Assembly (NCBI GenBank): GCA_937918935.1
Contig: CAKZSI010000005.1
Span: 60,846 to 124,845, forward strand
From: an uncultured Chloroflexales bacterium
GTDB taxonomy: Bacteria; Chloroflexota; Chloroflexia; Chloroflexales; Chloroflexaceae
Direction: 5' to 3'
Length of the DNA stretch: 64,000 nt
Both the position numbers and the translations under genes were made by a program. Of the stretch, positions 51,155-59,230 are shown in pieces. The first letter of the stretch is position 1. Each line of letters begins with the position of its first letter. The notes beneath the pieces were generated by a model. That model saw only the letters and a program-made list of their open reading frames with translations, ran no database searches and was not told the DNA's origin.

Positions 51155-51355
51155 ATGAACACACGTTTCGACGCGACCAAGGCGCCGCGCTGGATTAGCA
51201 CCGAGGCAGGGCAGTGGGCCTATGCCTCCAATCCGGAGTGGCGCCATCACGCCGATCGCGCCTTTGGGGTAGCCGAGCGCCGCCGGCTGCTCGATGAGGC
51301 CGAGCGGATGCGCCGCGCCGCCGTGACCAATAGCATCCCCACCGATGCCGCATGA
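51155..51355 (+). CDS. Small hypothetical protein, 66 aa
   Basis: Not recognised. ATG 51155 is preceded by GAGAGGAAGGA about eleven bases upstream, and codon use is like that of neighbouring genes, so it is probably real. The chain is charged and helical with several Trp (APRWIST, GQWAYASNPEWRHHADRAF, ERRRLLDEAERMRRAAV), no membrane segment and no signal peptide. It could be a small DNA- or protein-binding factor; nothing in the context points to a role. Preceded by a repeat copy and followed by about 270 bases without a gene. Confidence 0.5.
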   Translation: MNTRFDATKAPRWISTEAGQWAYASNPEWRHHADRAFGVAERRRLLDEAERMRRAAVTNSIPTDAA

Positions 51356-51622
51356 GGGTAAGTTCGGAGGGCTACGCTCTCTGCAATGGGCTGGTCCTGC
51401 CTGCGGCGGCAGATGGGTCCTGGTTTTACCAGGGAGCGCCCGCTGCAGGCCGAACGAGGGGCGCGGAAACATATCTTTTCCCTGCGCCCCTAACAGTATC
51501 TCGGGTGTAGACCGGATCGTATCTCGCGCCAATTCTTCTGTTGGACAGCCCGCCTGCGCAGTATTACCGGGCCGATCAGGATGCCATAGACGTCAATCCA
51601 CTATCTACAATCTGAAACGGTG
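51356..51622. other. Gene-free stretch before the PASTA kinase end
   Basis: No gene seen. Between 51550 and 51615 the DNA becomes AT-richer (CAATCCACTATCTACAATCTG). No clear terminator. Confidence 0.4.
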
Positions 51623-53446
51623 TTAGCCGGGCCGTTTTACTCCCAGGATAATATTGCTCCCTCGCGGGACATACTCTCCATTCAGAATCCCCGATCCATT
51701 CTCAATCTGCGCGCTTACCACCTCGTTGTCCGCATAGCGTTCATAGCCGGGGAGCCGATCGGGTCCCTGCTCATCAACGAAAATCAGGGTAAGGCCGGGC
51801 GTCGTGCGAAGGATCTGCTCAGCCTGGTCGCGCTGCAACCCGATCACATCGGGGAAGCGCACCACATCGCCCCGGCTCACCACGATGCTTACCGTACTGC
51901 CTACGGGCACGCTCAGCCCGGCGTTGGGCGACTGGCTGATGACGAAACCGGCATCCACCTCGCGGCTGGGTTCCTCACGTACCTCGACCCGTAAGCCCTG
52001 GGCGGTCAACCGGTCGCGTGCGATCACCCCTGGAATGCGCGTCACGTTGGGCAGTTCAATCAACTGCGGCCCCAGGCTCACGGTGTAAGTGACAGGGCTG
52101 CCCGGCGGCAGCAGGCTGCCCGCCGGCACCTCCTGGCCAATCACTAACCCGATGGCGATCTCGGCGTTGTGCGCCTCTCGGCGCACGGGCTGCAACGAGA
52201 CCTGGCGCAGCAACTGATCGGCCGCTTCGCCGCTGTAGTTGCTCAGATCGGGCACAACAACGGTTACCTGGGGCGTGGGCGTCGGGGTGCCGGTTTCGGG
52301 GGGCGCGGTCGGCGTTATGGTCGCGCCACCGCCATTGCTCCCGCCGCCGCCCCATCCCGCAAAGAGTTGTCCGAGGGCGCCGGTGCTGATGACGAAGATC
52401 AACCCCAGCACCCCGGCGAGTACCAGCAGACCCACCAGAAAGACCCCGCACCCGATGCCGTCCTGGCTGGGGGCGCGCGTGGGAGTGCTGCGGGGCGGCG
52501 GGATGGGCACGCGCCCCGTCGTCCCGCTGGCCGGAGGCGCCGCCGTTCGCCCGCCGCCGGCATTCTGGATGCGGGGCGGAGGACCGGCGGGGCGGGCCAG
52601 GCCGGGGGAGACCAGCGTCTCCTGCTTCGCGGCCTGATCGTAGGCTCTGAGCGCCTCAGCAAACTCCAGAGCACTGGCGGGGCGCTGCGCCGGGTCCTTG
52701 GCCAGGGCCCGCAGCACCAGGGCCTCAAGACCCGGCGGGATGGCCGGAACAAGTTGCCGTGGCGGGACAGGTGGCTCGGTAACGTGCTTCATTGCCACGG
52801 CCAGGGCGCTGTCGCCGGTGAAGGGCAGGCGACCGGTTAGCATCTCGTACAGAACCACACCCAGGGCATACACGTCGGAGAGCGGCGTGGCCGGCCGGCC
52901 CTGGGCCTGCTCAGGCGAGAGATAATCAACGGTGCCGAAGGCTATCCCGGTTTGGGTGAGGGCGGTAGACAGGGGGCTTTTCGCGACGCCGAAATCGCTG
53001 ATGTGGGCCCGGCCATCGGGCGTAACGATGATATTCTGGGGCTTAATGTCGCGGTGGATCAGGCCTGCGCGGTGGGCGGCGTGCAGGCCCAGAGCGACCT
53101 GCACGGCGAGATCCACGGCGCGGGCAATGGGCAGGGGCGCCTCACGGGTTATGATCGCCTTGAGGTTCGTGCCCTCAACGTACTCCATCACCAGGTAGTG
53201 CACATCGCCATCCTGACCCACGTCGTAGACATCTACGATGTTCGGATGGGTCAGCATGGCCGCTGCCTGGGCCTCATGCCGGAAGCGGCTGAGAAAATCA
53301 GGATCGGTAAGATAGTGACTATGGGGGATTTTGATGGCAACGCGCCGGTTGAGCCGGAGATCGCGACCGGCATAGACGCGGGCCATGCCGCCTTCGCCGA
53401 TCAGGCGTTCCAGTGCGTAGCGGCCATCGAGTATCGTTTGCTGCAT
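51623..53446 (-). CDS. PASTA-domain serine/threonine protein kinase (PknB/Stk1 type)
   Basis: A 607-aa membrane kinase. Kinase domain about 9-265: GEGGMARVYAGRD, VAIKIPHSH, catalytic HRDIKPQNIIV, activation loop start ISDFGVAKS, APE-like region SPEQAQG. A Pro/Ala-rich linker and one membrane segment (VFLVGLLVLAGVLGLIFVIS) follow, then three extracellular PASTA domains (VVVPDLSNYSGEAADQLL; LIELPNVTRIPGVIARDRL; DVVRFPDVIGLQRDQAEQIL). PASTA domains bind peptidoglycan fragments or lipid II, so the kinase should report cell-wall state. No phosphatase gene (PppP) lies beside it. The gene starts nine bases after the RNase H-like stop and is probably in the same operon; the murJ and LCP genes lie 2-5 kb away. 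Confidence 0.94.
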   Translation of the reverse strand: MQQTILDGRYALERLIGEGGMARVYAGRDLRLNRRVAIKIPHSHYLTDPDFLSRFRHEAQAAAMLTHPNIVDVYDVGQDGDVHYLVMEYVEGTNLKAIITREAPLPIARAVDLAVQVALGLHAAHRAGLIHRDIKPQNIIVTPDGRAHISDFGVAKSPLSTALTQTGIAFGTVDYLSPEQAQGRPATPLSDVYALGVVLYEMLTGRLPFTGDSALAVAMKHVTEPPVPPRQLVPAIPPGLEALVLRALAKDPAQRPASALEFAEALRAYDQAAKQETLVSPGLARPAGPPPRIQNAGGGRTAAPPASGTTGRVPIPPPRSTPTRAPSQDGIGCGVFLVGLLVLAGVLGLIFVISTGALGQLFAGWGGGGSNGGGATITPTAPPETGTPTPTPQVTVVVPDLSNYSGEAADQLLRQVSLQPVRREAHNAEIAIGLVIGQEVPAGSLLPPGSPVTYTVSLGPQLIELPNVTRIPGVIARDRLTAQGLRVEVREEPSREVDAGFVISQSPNAGLSVPVGSTVSIVVSRGDVVRFPDVIGLQRDQAEQILRTTPGLTLIFVDEQGPDRLPGYERYADNEVVSAQIENGSGILNGEYVPRGSNIILGVKRPG

Positions 53447-53455
53447 GGACCGTTG

Positions 53456-53998
53456 CTACTGTATCACGATGCGGATGCCGGGGTCCGGCGCGACGACCGT
53501 ATCGCCGTCGAGCAGGGCCTCCAGGACCGCCAGATTGACCACATCTTCATAGTTGTAGGCCAGCAGCGTTTCCAGCGCCGCCCGGTCGCCCTCCGCCTCG
53601 TAGCGTTGCCAGAGCCGCGGTGCGTCCCAGCCGCTGATCCCGGTGGTATCGCGGCGAATGCCGAGGTGCTGTTCCACCGCCTTCAGCCCGCCGCGCAACC
53701 CGTGCTGGCGGCAGATGTGCAGCAGGTCGCGGTGGGCATATTCGGCCCGTAGATCCGCCAGGAGGCGTTTGCGGATCACCGGGAGATCGAATCCGCTGCC
53801 ATTGAACGTAACAAGGGTGGCAACCCCTTCCAGGGCACCGTACAGGTTCAGGTCAGTAACACCGCCACCGACGAGTTGGGTGGCGCCGTAGTCGGGGCGA
53901 TAGATGCCGATGACGCTGATCGCGCCGGTGAAGGTCGTTTCGATGTCCAGATAGGCGCGCATCAGGTGCTCGTCTACGAAGCTCATTTCCCGCTTCAT
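53456..53998 (-). CDS. RNase H-like (YprB-type) putative exonuclease
   Basis: ATG 53998 gives 180 aa; later ATG codons at 53986 or at MRAYLDIETT are alternatives because no strong ribosome site marks any of them. The chain has the DnaQ/RNase H-fold motifs: AYLDIETTFTGAISVIGI (Asp-Ile-Glu), LVTFNGSGFDLPVIRKRL (second Asp), HRDLLHICRQHGLRGGLKAVEQHLGI and a final AYNYEDVVNLAVL carrying the last Asp. This resembles the short RNase H-like domain (PF13482 type) found alone or fused to helicases; it may act in DNA or RNA turnover. It is nine bases upstream of the PASTA kinase gene and divergent from the nucleoside hydrolase gene. Confidence 0.75.
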   Translation of the reverse strand: MKREMSFVDEHLMRAYLDIETTFTGAISVIGIYRPDYGATQLVGGGVTDLNLYGALEGVATLVTFNGSGFDLPVIRKRLLADLRAEYAHRDLLHICRQHGLRGGLKAVEQHLGIRRDTTGISGWDAPRLWQRYEAEGDRAALETLLAYNYEDVVNLAVLEALLDGDTVVAPDPGIRIVIQ

Positions 53999-54116
53999 TA
54001 TGGCATGGCGGGGCGTGAGCGTCAACGCGAGCTGTATACGTAACTGTTCAGACCTGGGGGAAGGTAATCTTCGGATGCCGCTGTTCGGCTGAGGAGGCGG
54101 CCACATGCGCCGCATC

Positions 54117-54127
54117 TGTGCTATAGT
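54117..54127 (+). promoter_or_regulatory. Extended -10 element upstream of the nucleoside hydrolase gene
   Basis: TGTGC-TATAGT; the same TGTGCTATA core occurs before argG, the GAPDH gene and the CBS-ACT gene. The leader to 54333 holds a module A-like hairpin (GGGGGAGGTGTAGTCTCTCCGC) and the GCAACAGGCCGGGCAACG tail also seen after argG. Confidence 0.5.
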
Positions 54128-54332
54128 TGCAAGTACGTTGGTATCCCAGATTCGCCGATCCTGTTTTGGAGGGCCAGGGGGAGGTGTAGTCTCTCCGCAC
54201 CCTCTTGCTCCACCTGCGGCGGCAGGCCAGATCCATGGCAAAAGGCTGCGTTCTCTGCTCCTTCCCGAACGGATAGGCAACAGGCCGGGCAACGCAACCT
54301 GTGGCTCAGGTGTTCCAGAACAAGAGACCCCG

Positions 54333-55295
54333 ATGAACGTTCCACCTCCCCGTCGCGTGCTGCTTGACACGGATCCGGGCATTGACGATGCCCTGGCGAT
54401 CCTTCTCGGACTGGCCTCGCCCGAAATTGATCTGGCCGCCCTTTCGGTTGTGCATGGCAATTGTACCCTGGTCGAAGCGGTGACCAACGCGCTGGCCATA
54501 GCCGGGCTGGCTGGCCGGCCGGATCTGACGGTCGCGGCGGGCTGTGACCGGCCCCTGCTACGCCCGCCGGTAACGGCGCATGACACCCATGGAACGCATG
54601 GTCTGGGCTATGCCCGTTTGCCGTGGGGTGCGGCGCAACCCGTGGCTGAGCACGCGGTGGACCTGCTGATCCGCGAGATTATGGCCGCCCCGGGCGAGGT
54701 GACCCTGGTGGCGATAGGGCCGTTGACCAACGTAGCCCTGGCGCTGCGCAAAGAGCCGCGCCTGGCCCAGGCGGTCCGCGAGTGTATCTTCATGGGCGGG
54801 GCCTTCCGCGCCGAGGGCAACATCACGCCCCTGGCCGAATTCAATGTCTTCGCCGATCCCCACGCCGCCCAGATTGTCCTCTCCAGCGGCATACCGCTGA
54901 CGATCATGCCGTGGGACATCACCCGCGACGTGCGTCTGAGCCAGGGCGACGTAGACCGGCTGCTGGCGCGCGGCGGCCCGATCCCCCGTTTCATCGCCGA
55001 GGCGACTCGCTACTACATCGAGTTTCACCTGCGGGAGTTTGGCTGGGCGGGCTGCTCGATCAACGACCCGGCAGCTCTGGCGCTGGTGTGGTGGCCCGAG
55101 CTGGCGCAGACGCGAGATATCTATGTGGAGGTGGAACTGACGAGCGAGTTGACTCTGGGCAAGACAGTGGGCGATGTTGGCGGCAAGAGTGGGTGCGCGC
55201 CGAACGTGCGCCTGGTGGAGTCCTTCGACGCGACGGAGTTCGTTGCGCGTTTTCTGCGACGCATGGAGGAACTTGCCGAGCGGCTGGCGGGATAA
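54333..55295 (+). CDS. Nucleoside hydrolase (IunH/RihB type)
   Basis: A 320-aa protein with the calcium-binding signature LLDTDPGIDDALAILLGL at its N-terminus, the family mark of inosine-uridine nucleoside N-ribohydrolases. Further conserved parts are VHGNCTLVEAVTNALAI, THGTHGLGYARLPW, VALALRKEPRLAQAVRECIFMGGAF and GNITPLAEFNVFADPHAAQIVL, and MPWDITRDVRL near the C-terminal half. It should split a nucleoside into base and ribose for salvage; exact base preference unknown. ATG 54333 follows CAAGAGACCCCG, a weak site, with a promoter-like TATAGT about 200 bases upstream. Isolated from other salvage genes. Confidence 0.92.
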   Translation: MNVPPPRRVLLDTDPGIDDALAILLGLASPEIDLAALSVVHGNCTLVEAVTNALAIAGLAGRPDLTVAAGCDRPLLRPPVTAHDTHGTHGLGYARLPWGAAQPVAEHAVDLLIREIMAAPGEVTLVAIGPLTNVALALRKEPRLAQAVRECIFMGGAFRAEGNITPLAEFNVFADPHAAQIVLSSGIPLTIMPWDITRDVRLSQGDVDRLLARGGPIPRFIAEATRYYIEFHLREFGWAGCSINDPAALALVWWPELAQTRDIYVEVELTSELTLGKTVGDVGGKSGCAPNVRLVESFDATEFVARFLRRMEELAERLAG

Positions 55296-55299
55296 CTCC

Positions 55300-55390
55300 T
55301 CGCGTGTGGTGGAAGGGGTGTGAGGAAACCTGGTTTCCCCACACTTCTCCCGAATACGGAGGTGGGAGGGTCGCCCCTTCCCAGGAAGAC
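55300..55390. repeat. Composite repeat between nucleoside hydrolase and murJ
   Basis: GTGTGAGGAAACC-T-GGTTTCCCCACAC (55317-55343), linker TTCTCCCGAATACGGAGG, half module A GGGAGGGTCGCCCCTTCCC. It separates two convergent genes. Confidence 0.75.
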
Positions 55391-55398
55391 GTTTGCTG

Positions 55399-56940
55399 CT
55401 ACAGGCGCGCCCGCAGGGCGCCCACAAAGAACCCCAGGGCCTCGAGGCGCAGGGTGGCGCTCACCGCCAGGTAGAGCAGCATCCCGGCACCCCCGGCGAT
55501 CGCCACGACAAGCAGGGCGGGCGCGGTGCCCAGAGCCGCCGCAACTCCGGAGACGGCTGCGGCCATCAGCGCGCTGGCCAGCGCCCCCTTAAACGCGGCT
55601 TCGCCCAGGCGCTGCCCGCGCAGCGGCGCCGCGCGGCTGAGTAATGCGAAGGTGATCAGGGCGTGGCCGATCCACTGGGCCGAGTTAGCGATCACCAGGG
55701 CCAGGAAGCCTGCCTGGGTGAACCAGAGCAGCGGCAGGGCCGTCAGCAGATAACAGAGAATGGCCGCGCCCTGGATCAGATTGGGCGTCAGGGTATTCTT
55801 GCGGGCGTAGAAGGCGAAGATCAGCACCTGATCCAGCGCGGCGGCGGGCAAGCCAGGCAGGTAGAGCAACAGGGCCAGGGCGGTGATGCTCGTGTCGGTG
55901 GGGCCAAAGGCGCCACGTTCAAAGACCAGGCTGGTGATCGGCGTTGCCAGGGCCGTCAGCCCCGCCGTTGCCGGCAGGATCAGCAGCAGTACGACCTTTA
56001 ACCCCATCGCCAGGGTGGCCCGAAACTCCGACTCGGCGGCCACGGCGCTCTGGCGCGACAGGGTCGGCAGTACGGCCAGGGCGACCGCCGAAGCCACCAG
56101 GCCCAGGGGGAACTGGATCAGCGTAGTGGCGTAGCGCATGGTGCTGAGGGCGCCCTCGAAGCCCGAAGCCAGCCAGCGATCGATCAGCGTGCCGATGATC
56201 GAAAAGCCGATCCCCAGTGCCACCGGCGCATACAGGCGCATGATCCGCTGCACCGCGGGGTGCCCGACGCCCAGAGCCGGCTGCAGGCGCGCTCCGCGCA
56301 GGCCAGGGAGTTGCAGCGCGACCTGGGCCAGCGCGCCGATAAGGGCGCCCACCGCCAGGCTGTTGATGCCCAGTTGCTCTTGGAGCGTGACGATCCCCAG
56401 CACCACTCCCAGGTTGAAGGCCACCATCACGAAGGCCGGCAACAGAAAGCGTCGCTGGGCGTGGAGCACCGCCGTTGCCAGCCCTGAGATGCCCATCAGC
56501 AGCACCGCCGGCATCAGCAGGCGCACCAGTGGGACGGCCAGATCGCGCAGGGCGCCCTCCTGGGGGCGGGTGAGGAGCGCCACGATCAAGGGCGCCTGCC
56601 AGAGGGCCAGAGCGACGATGGCCGTCAGCGCGGCGAGGGCCATCGTCAGCACGCCCGAAACGACCCGCCAGAACTCGTCGCGGTCACCCTCGGCATACTC
56701 CGAGAACACCGGCACCAGCGCGGCGCTGACGGCTCCGGCGATCAGCATGTCGTAGATCGTGTTCGGCGCCGTCCAGGCGATCTGAAAGGCATCCACTGCC
56801 ACGCCACGCCCGAAGTAGTAGGCGATGATCGGCTCACGGATGAACCCGACCGCCCGGCTGAGGATGTTCCCGACCGCAATGAGCAGCGCGGCGGAAAGAA
56901 TGCCCCGTGCAGCCGCGCCGCTCTGGACGGTGTCGTTCAT
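55399..56940 (-). CDS. murJ: MurJ (MviN) lipid II flippase
   Basis: A 513-aa polytopic protein of the MOP superfamily with about 14 membrane segments. The N-terminal region has the MurJ signature SAALLIAVGNILSRAVGFIREPIIAYYFG and AFQIAWTAPNTIYDMLIAGAVSAALVPVFSEY, and later PVALGIGFSIIGTLIDRWLASGF and FERGAFGPTDTSITALALLLY. MurJ moves lipid II to the outer face of the membrane for peptidoglycan synthesis. ATG 56940 is the plausible start; the upstream open frame is repeat DNA. It is downstream of the LCP gene on the same strand, only about 80 bases away, so the two envelope genes are probably co-transcribed. A polysaccharide carrier is a less likely alternative. Confidence 0.93.
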   Translation of the reverse strand: MNDTVQSGAAARGILSAALLIAVGNILSRAVGFIREPIIAYYFGRGVAVDAFQIAWTAPNTIYDMLIAGAVSAALVPVFSEYAEGDRDEFWRVVSGVLTMALAALTAIVALALWQAPLIVALLTRPQEGALRDLAVPLVRLLMPAVLLMGISGLATAVLHAQRRFLLPAFVMVAFNLGVVLGIVTLQEQLGINSLAVGALIGALAQVALQLPGLRGARLQPALGVGHPAVQRIMRLYAPVALGIGFSIIGTLIDRWLASGFEGALSTMRYATTLIQFPLGLVASAVALAVLPTLSRQSAVAAESEFRATLAMGLKVVLLLILPATAGLTALATPITSLVFERGAFGPTDTSITALALLLYLPGLPAAALDQVLIFAFYARKNTLTPNLIQGAAILCYLLTALPLLWFTQAGFLALVIANSAQWIGHALITFALLSRAAPLRGQRLGEAAFKGALASALMAAAVSGVAAALGTAPALLVVAIAGGAGMLLYLAVSATLRLEALGFFVGALRARL

Positions 56941-56954
56941 AGTGCCCGGCAATA

Positions 56955-56990
56955 AGGAGGGCGGGGAACCCAGGTTTCCCCGCACCCTTG
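56955..56990. repeat. Module B between murJ and the LCP gene
   Basis: GCGGGGAACCC-A-GGTTTCCCCGC at 56961-56983. Confidence 0.75.
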
Positions 56991-57020
56991 CCTCATAAGA
57001 CTTTACACGGTTTTGAGATC

Positions 57021-58136
57021 CTATCGCCCCCCGGCAGTGGAGACCGCCCGCCCGGTGAACTGCCCGACGAGGCGCTTAAGGGCCGCTGGCTCAGCGGCGA
57101 AGGTGGCTGGATCACGCAGGTCAACGACGCTGTGCGAGTCGATGGCGTAGCGCAGCACGTTGTCGCCCTCTACGCTTCGGGCAAAGCTGGCGATCTCCAG
57201 CATTTGCGAGCGGCTCAGATCGGTCTTGACATATCCGCGCAGGGCGCGGGTGTAGTCATCGAGGCTGGTAAGCTGTTGCAGCAAACCACGCTCGCGGATC
57301 CGTTCGAAAATCGCCATCAACACCAGTTGCTGGCGCTGGTTGCGTCCGAAGTCGCTGTCGGCGTGGCGCGTCCGGGCGTAGATCAGGGCGCGTTGGCCAT
57401 CGAACACCTGGCGCCCCGGCCGGAAGCGCACCTCGATGGTGCTGTAGTCTTCGGTTGGATAGGCTGGATCGTAGATCGCTTCGGGCACGTCAACGCTAAT
57501 GCCGCCGAGTTGATCGATCAGGGTCTCAAAGCCCTGGAAGTTGATCAACACGAAATTGTCAACCTTCACATCGAGCAGCCGGCTGACGGTGGCCTTGGCC
57601 AGACTGGCGCCCCCGCCCGGCCCGAAGCGCGCTTCGCCACGGGCATAGGCCGCGTTGATGCGGCCCTCGCCGCCGCCAGGGTAGGATACCCACAGGTCAC
57701 GGGGGATAGAGAGCATGCTGACGCGACCACTGTCGCGTTCAATACGCACAAGTACGAGTGCGTCGGTACGCGGCGGGTTGGTATCGCCGGGCCGGGCGTC
57801 AGTGCCAAGCAGCAGGATGTTCAACGTCTCCTGACTGAGTTGAGGGGGGGGCAGGGACTCTTCCGCAGGAACAGCAGATTCCGGAGCGGCCGCCTGGGAT
57901 GGCCCCGGGTCGATCTGGCCGGAGTTGCCGGTACCAGTTTGCTGAGGGGACGCCTGGTCTTCCAGAAGGCTGGCTGGCGTGTCGGGTAGCGCGATGGCGG
58001 CAGGAGTGACAATCATCGAGTCGATGTCTGCCAGAGCCTGTCGCCATTCCAGGGCGAGACGCAGCATCGTGGCTGCCACTATCAGGCTGATGAGCAGAAG
58101 GGCGCTGTATACGAGGCGCCGGAGTAAAAGGGGCAT
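57021..58136 (-). CDS. LytR-CpsA-Psr (LCP) family protein
   Basis: From ATG 58136 the product has 371 aa, starting with MPLLLRRLVYSALLLISLIVAA, one membrane segment, then a Pro/Ser/Gln-rich linker and the LCP domain: ILLLGTDARPGDTNPPRTDALVLVRI, SMLSIPRDLWVSYPGGGEGRINAAYARG, VDNFVLINFQGFETLIDQLGGISVDVPE and ALIYARTRHADSDFGRNQRQQLVL. The Asp and Arg residues that bind the polyprenyl-diphosphate and metal are present. LCP enzymes attach secondary polymers (teichoic acid or polysaccharide) to peptidoglycan. An upstream ATG at 58169 is preceded by AAGG and a TATAGT box and might be used instead; the ribosome site of 58136 is GGAG ten bases back. murJ follows. Confidence 0.92.
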   Translation of the reverse strand: MPLLLRRLVYSALLLISLIVAATMLRLALEWRQALADIDSMIVTPAAIALPDTPASLLEDQASPQQTGTGNSGQIDPGPSQAAAPESAVPAEESLPPPQLSQETLNILLLGTDARPGDTNPPRTDALVLVRIERDSGRVSMLSIPRDLWVSYPGGGEGRINAAYARGEARFGPGGGASLAKATVSRLLDVKVDNFVLINFQGFETLIDQLGGISVDVPEAIYDPAYPTEDYSTIEVRFRPGRQVFDGQRALIYARTRHADSDFGRNQRQQLVLMAIFERIRERGLLQQLTSLDDYTRALRGYVKTDLSRSQMLEIASFARSVEGDNVLRYAIDSHSVVDLRDPATFAAEPAALKRLVGQFTGRAVSTAGGR

Positions 58137-58253
58137 ACCTCCTGATCTCCACACCAAGGTTGCAGGCATTGGCCCTTACTATACCACAGGATAGTTACGG
58201 ACTAACGCGAAATCGGCTGAAATTGGACTGAGAACGGCCTCAAATCCGGTCAC

Positions 58254-58285
58254 GGGCAGGGGCGCGGGGAAAACCGGTTCCGCCG
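58254..58285. repeat. Module B between birA and the LCP gene
   Basis: GGGCAGGGGCGCGGGG, AAAACC-GGTTCCGCC; right arm degenerate. Confidence 0.6.
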
Positions 58286-58289
58286 ATCT

Positions 58290-59150
58290 TCACATCAGCC
58301 CCACGTCGCCAGTGGCGATCACGTGGAGAGTTCCCGCCCCATCGCGCACGTGCAGGGCGCCGTTCTTACCCACGTTCTCGGCGCGGCCAGTTACCGGGCC
58401 GCGGGGTGTTTCGACCCGCACCTCCTGGCCAAGGGTCAGCAGGCGGCTGCGCCAGGCCGCGAAGAGCGCGGCCTCGTCGCCCGCCCCGAGGCGGGCGTAC
58501 CAGTCGTCCAGGCGACGCAGGAAGGCGCGCAGCAGCTCCAGACGCGCCACCGGTGCACCGGCGGCGGCCGCAACGCTCGTGGCAGGGTAGTGCGAGGACT
58601 CGGGCGGCGGGGCAGCACTCACGTTGACGCCGCAGCCGATAATCGCCCAGTCGAGGCCCCGCGCGCCCAGGCTAACTTCAAGCAAGATGCCGGCGGTTTT
58701 GGCCCAGCCTGGTTGCGCCCCCGGGACGCCACCTGCGCCGTCCGGAGTTTCCGGTTCTGGCACACTGGCGCCAATGGGGAGCAGCACATCGTTGGGCCAT
58801 TTGAGGGCGGGCCGCAGCGCGGTGACTGACTCGATGGCCTCACAGAGGGCCACGGCGACCATCCACACCAGGGTGACGCCCCGTTCGGGGGCCAGCCAGG
58901 AAGGGCGCAGGGCCAGCGAGGTCAGCAGCGCGGCGCCGGCGGGGGCTTCCCAGCGGCGGCCCAGGCGCCCGCGGCCGCTTGTCTGCACCTCGGCGGTGAT
59001 GAGCAGCGGCCCGGGGTCCTCAGGGTGCGTAGCCAGCCACTCGCGCGCCAGATCCATGGTCGAACCGACCGTGTCGTAGCAGTGGACACTGCGAGGCAGG
59101 GTCGTGGTGCCCAGATCATGCAGGATCAGTTCGGGTGTGAGACGATCCAT
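58290..59150 (-). CDS. birA: Biotin-[acetyl-CoA-carboxylase] ligase
   Basis: ATG 59150 has GGAGG seven bases upstream; 286 aa. The catalytic core has SVHCYDTVGSTMDLAREW, VQTSGRGRLGRRWEAPAG (the G-R-G-R-x-G-R biotinyl-AMP loop), LTSLALRP, ALKWPNDVLL and GILLEVSLGA..DWAIIGCGVNV, then a small SH3-like C-terminal domain (LTLGQEVRVETPRGPVTGRAENVG). There is no N-terminal winged helix, so it is a class I enzyme that biotinylates carboxylases but is not a repressor. A run of about 15 residues rich in Pro/Gly (SVPEPETPDGAGGVPGAQPG) is inserted after KWPNDVLL. The next gene upstream is a thiolase, consistent with acyl-CoA metabolism, but a direct link is not shown. Confidence 0.93.
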   Translation of the reverse strand: MDRLTPELILHDLGTTTLPRSVHCYDTVGSTMDLAREWLATHPEDPGPLLITAEVQTSGRGRLGRRWEAPAGAALLTSLALRPSWLAPERGVTLVWMVAVALCEAIESVTALRPALKWPNDVLLPIGASVPEPETPDGAGGVPGAQPGWAKTAGILLEVSLGARGLDWAIIGCGVNVSAAPPPESSHYPATSVAAAAGAPVARLELLRAFLRRLDDWYARLGAGDEAALFAAWRSRLLTLGQEVRVETPRGPVTGRAENVGKNGALHVRDGAGTLHVIATGDVGLM

Positions 59151-59179
59151 CTCGGTCCCTCCGCGGCTTTGCCGCATGG

Positions 59180-59228
59180 ACGAACCCCTGCCGGCGGGTA
59201 GAGGCCCGGGGAAACCAGGATTCTCCGT
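59180..59228. repeat. Composite repeat fragment between thiolase and birA
   Basis: CCCCTGCCGGCGGGTAGAGG linker and GGGGAAACC-A-GGATTCTCC (59208-59226). Confidence 0.65.
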
Positions 59229-59230
59229 TA

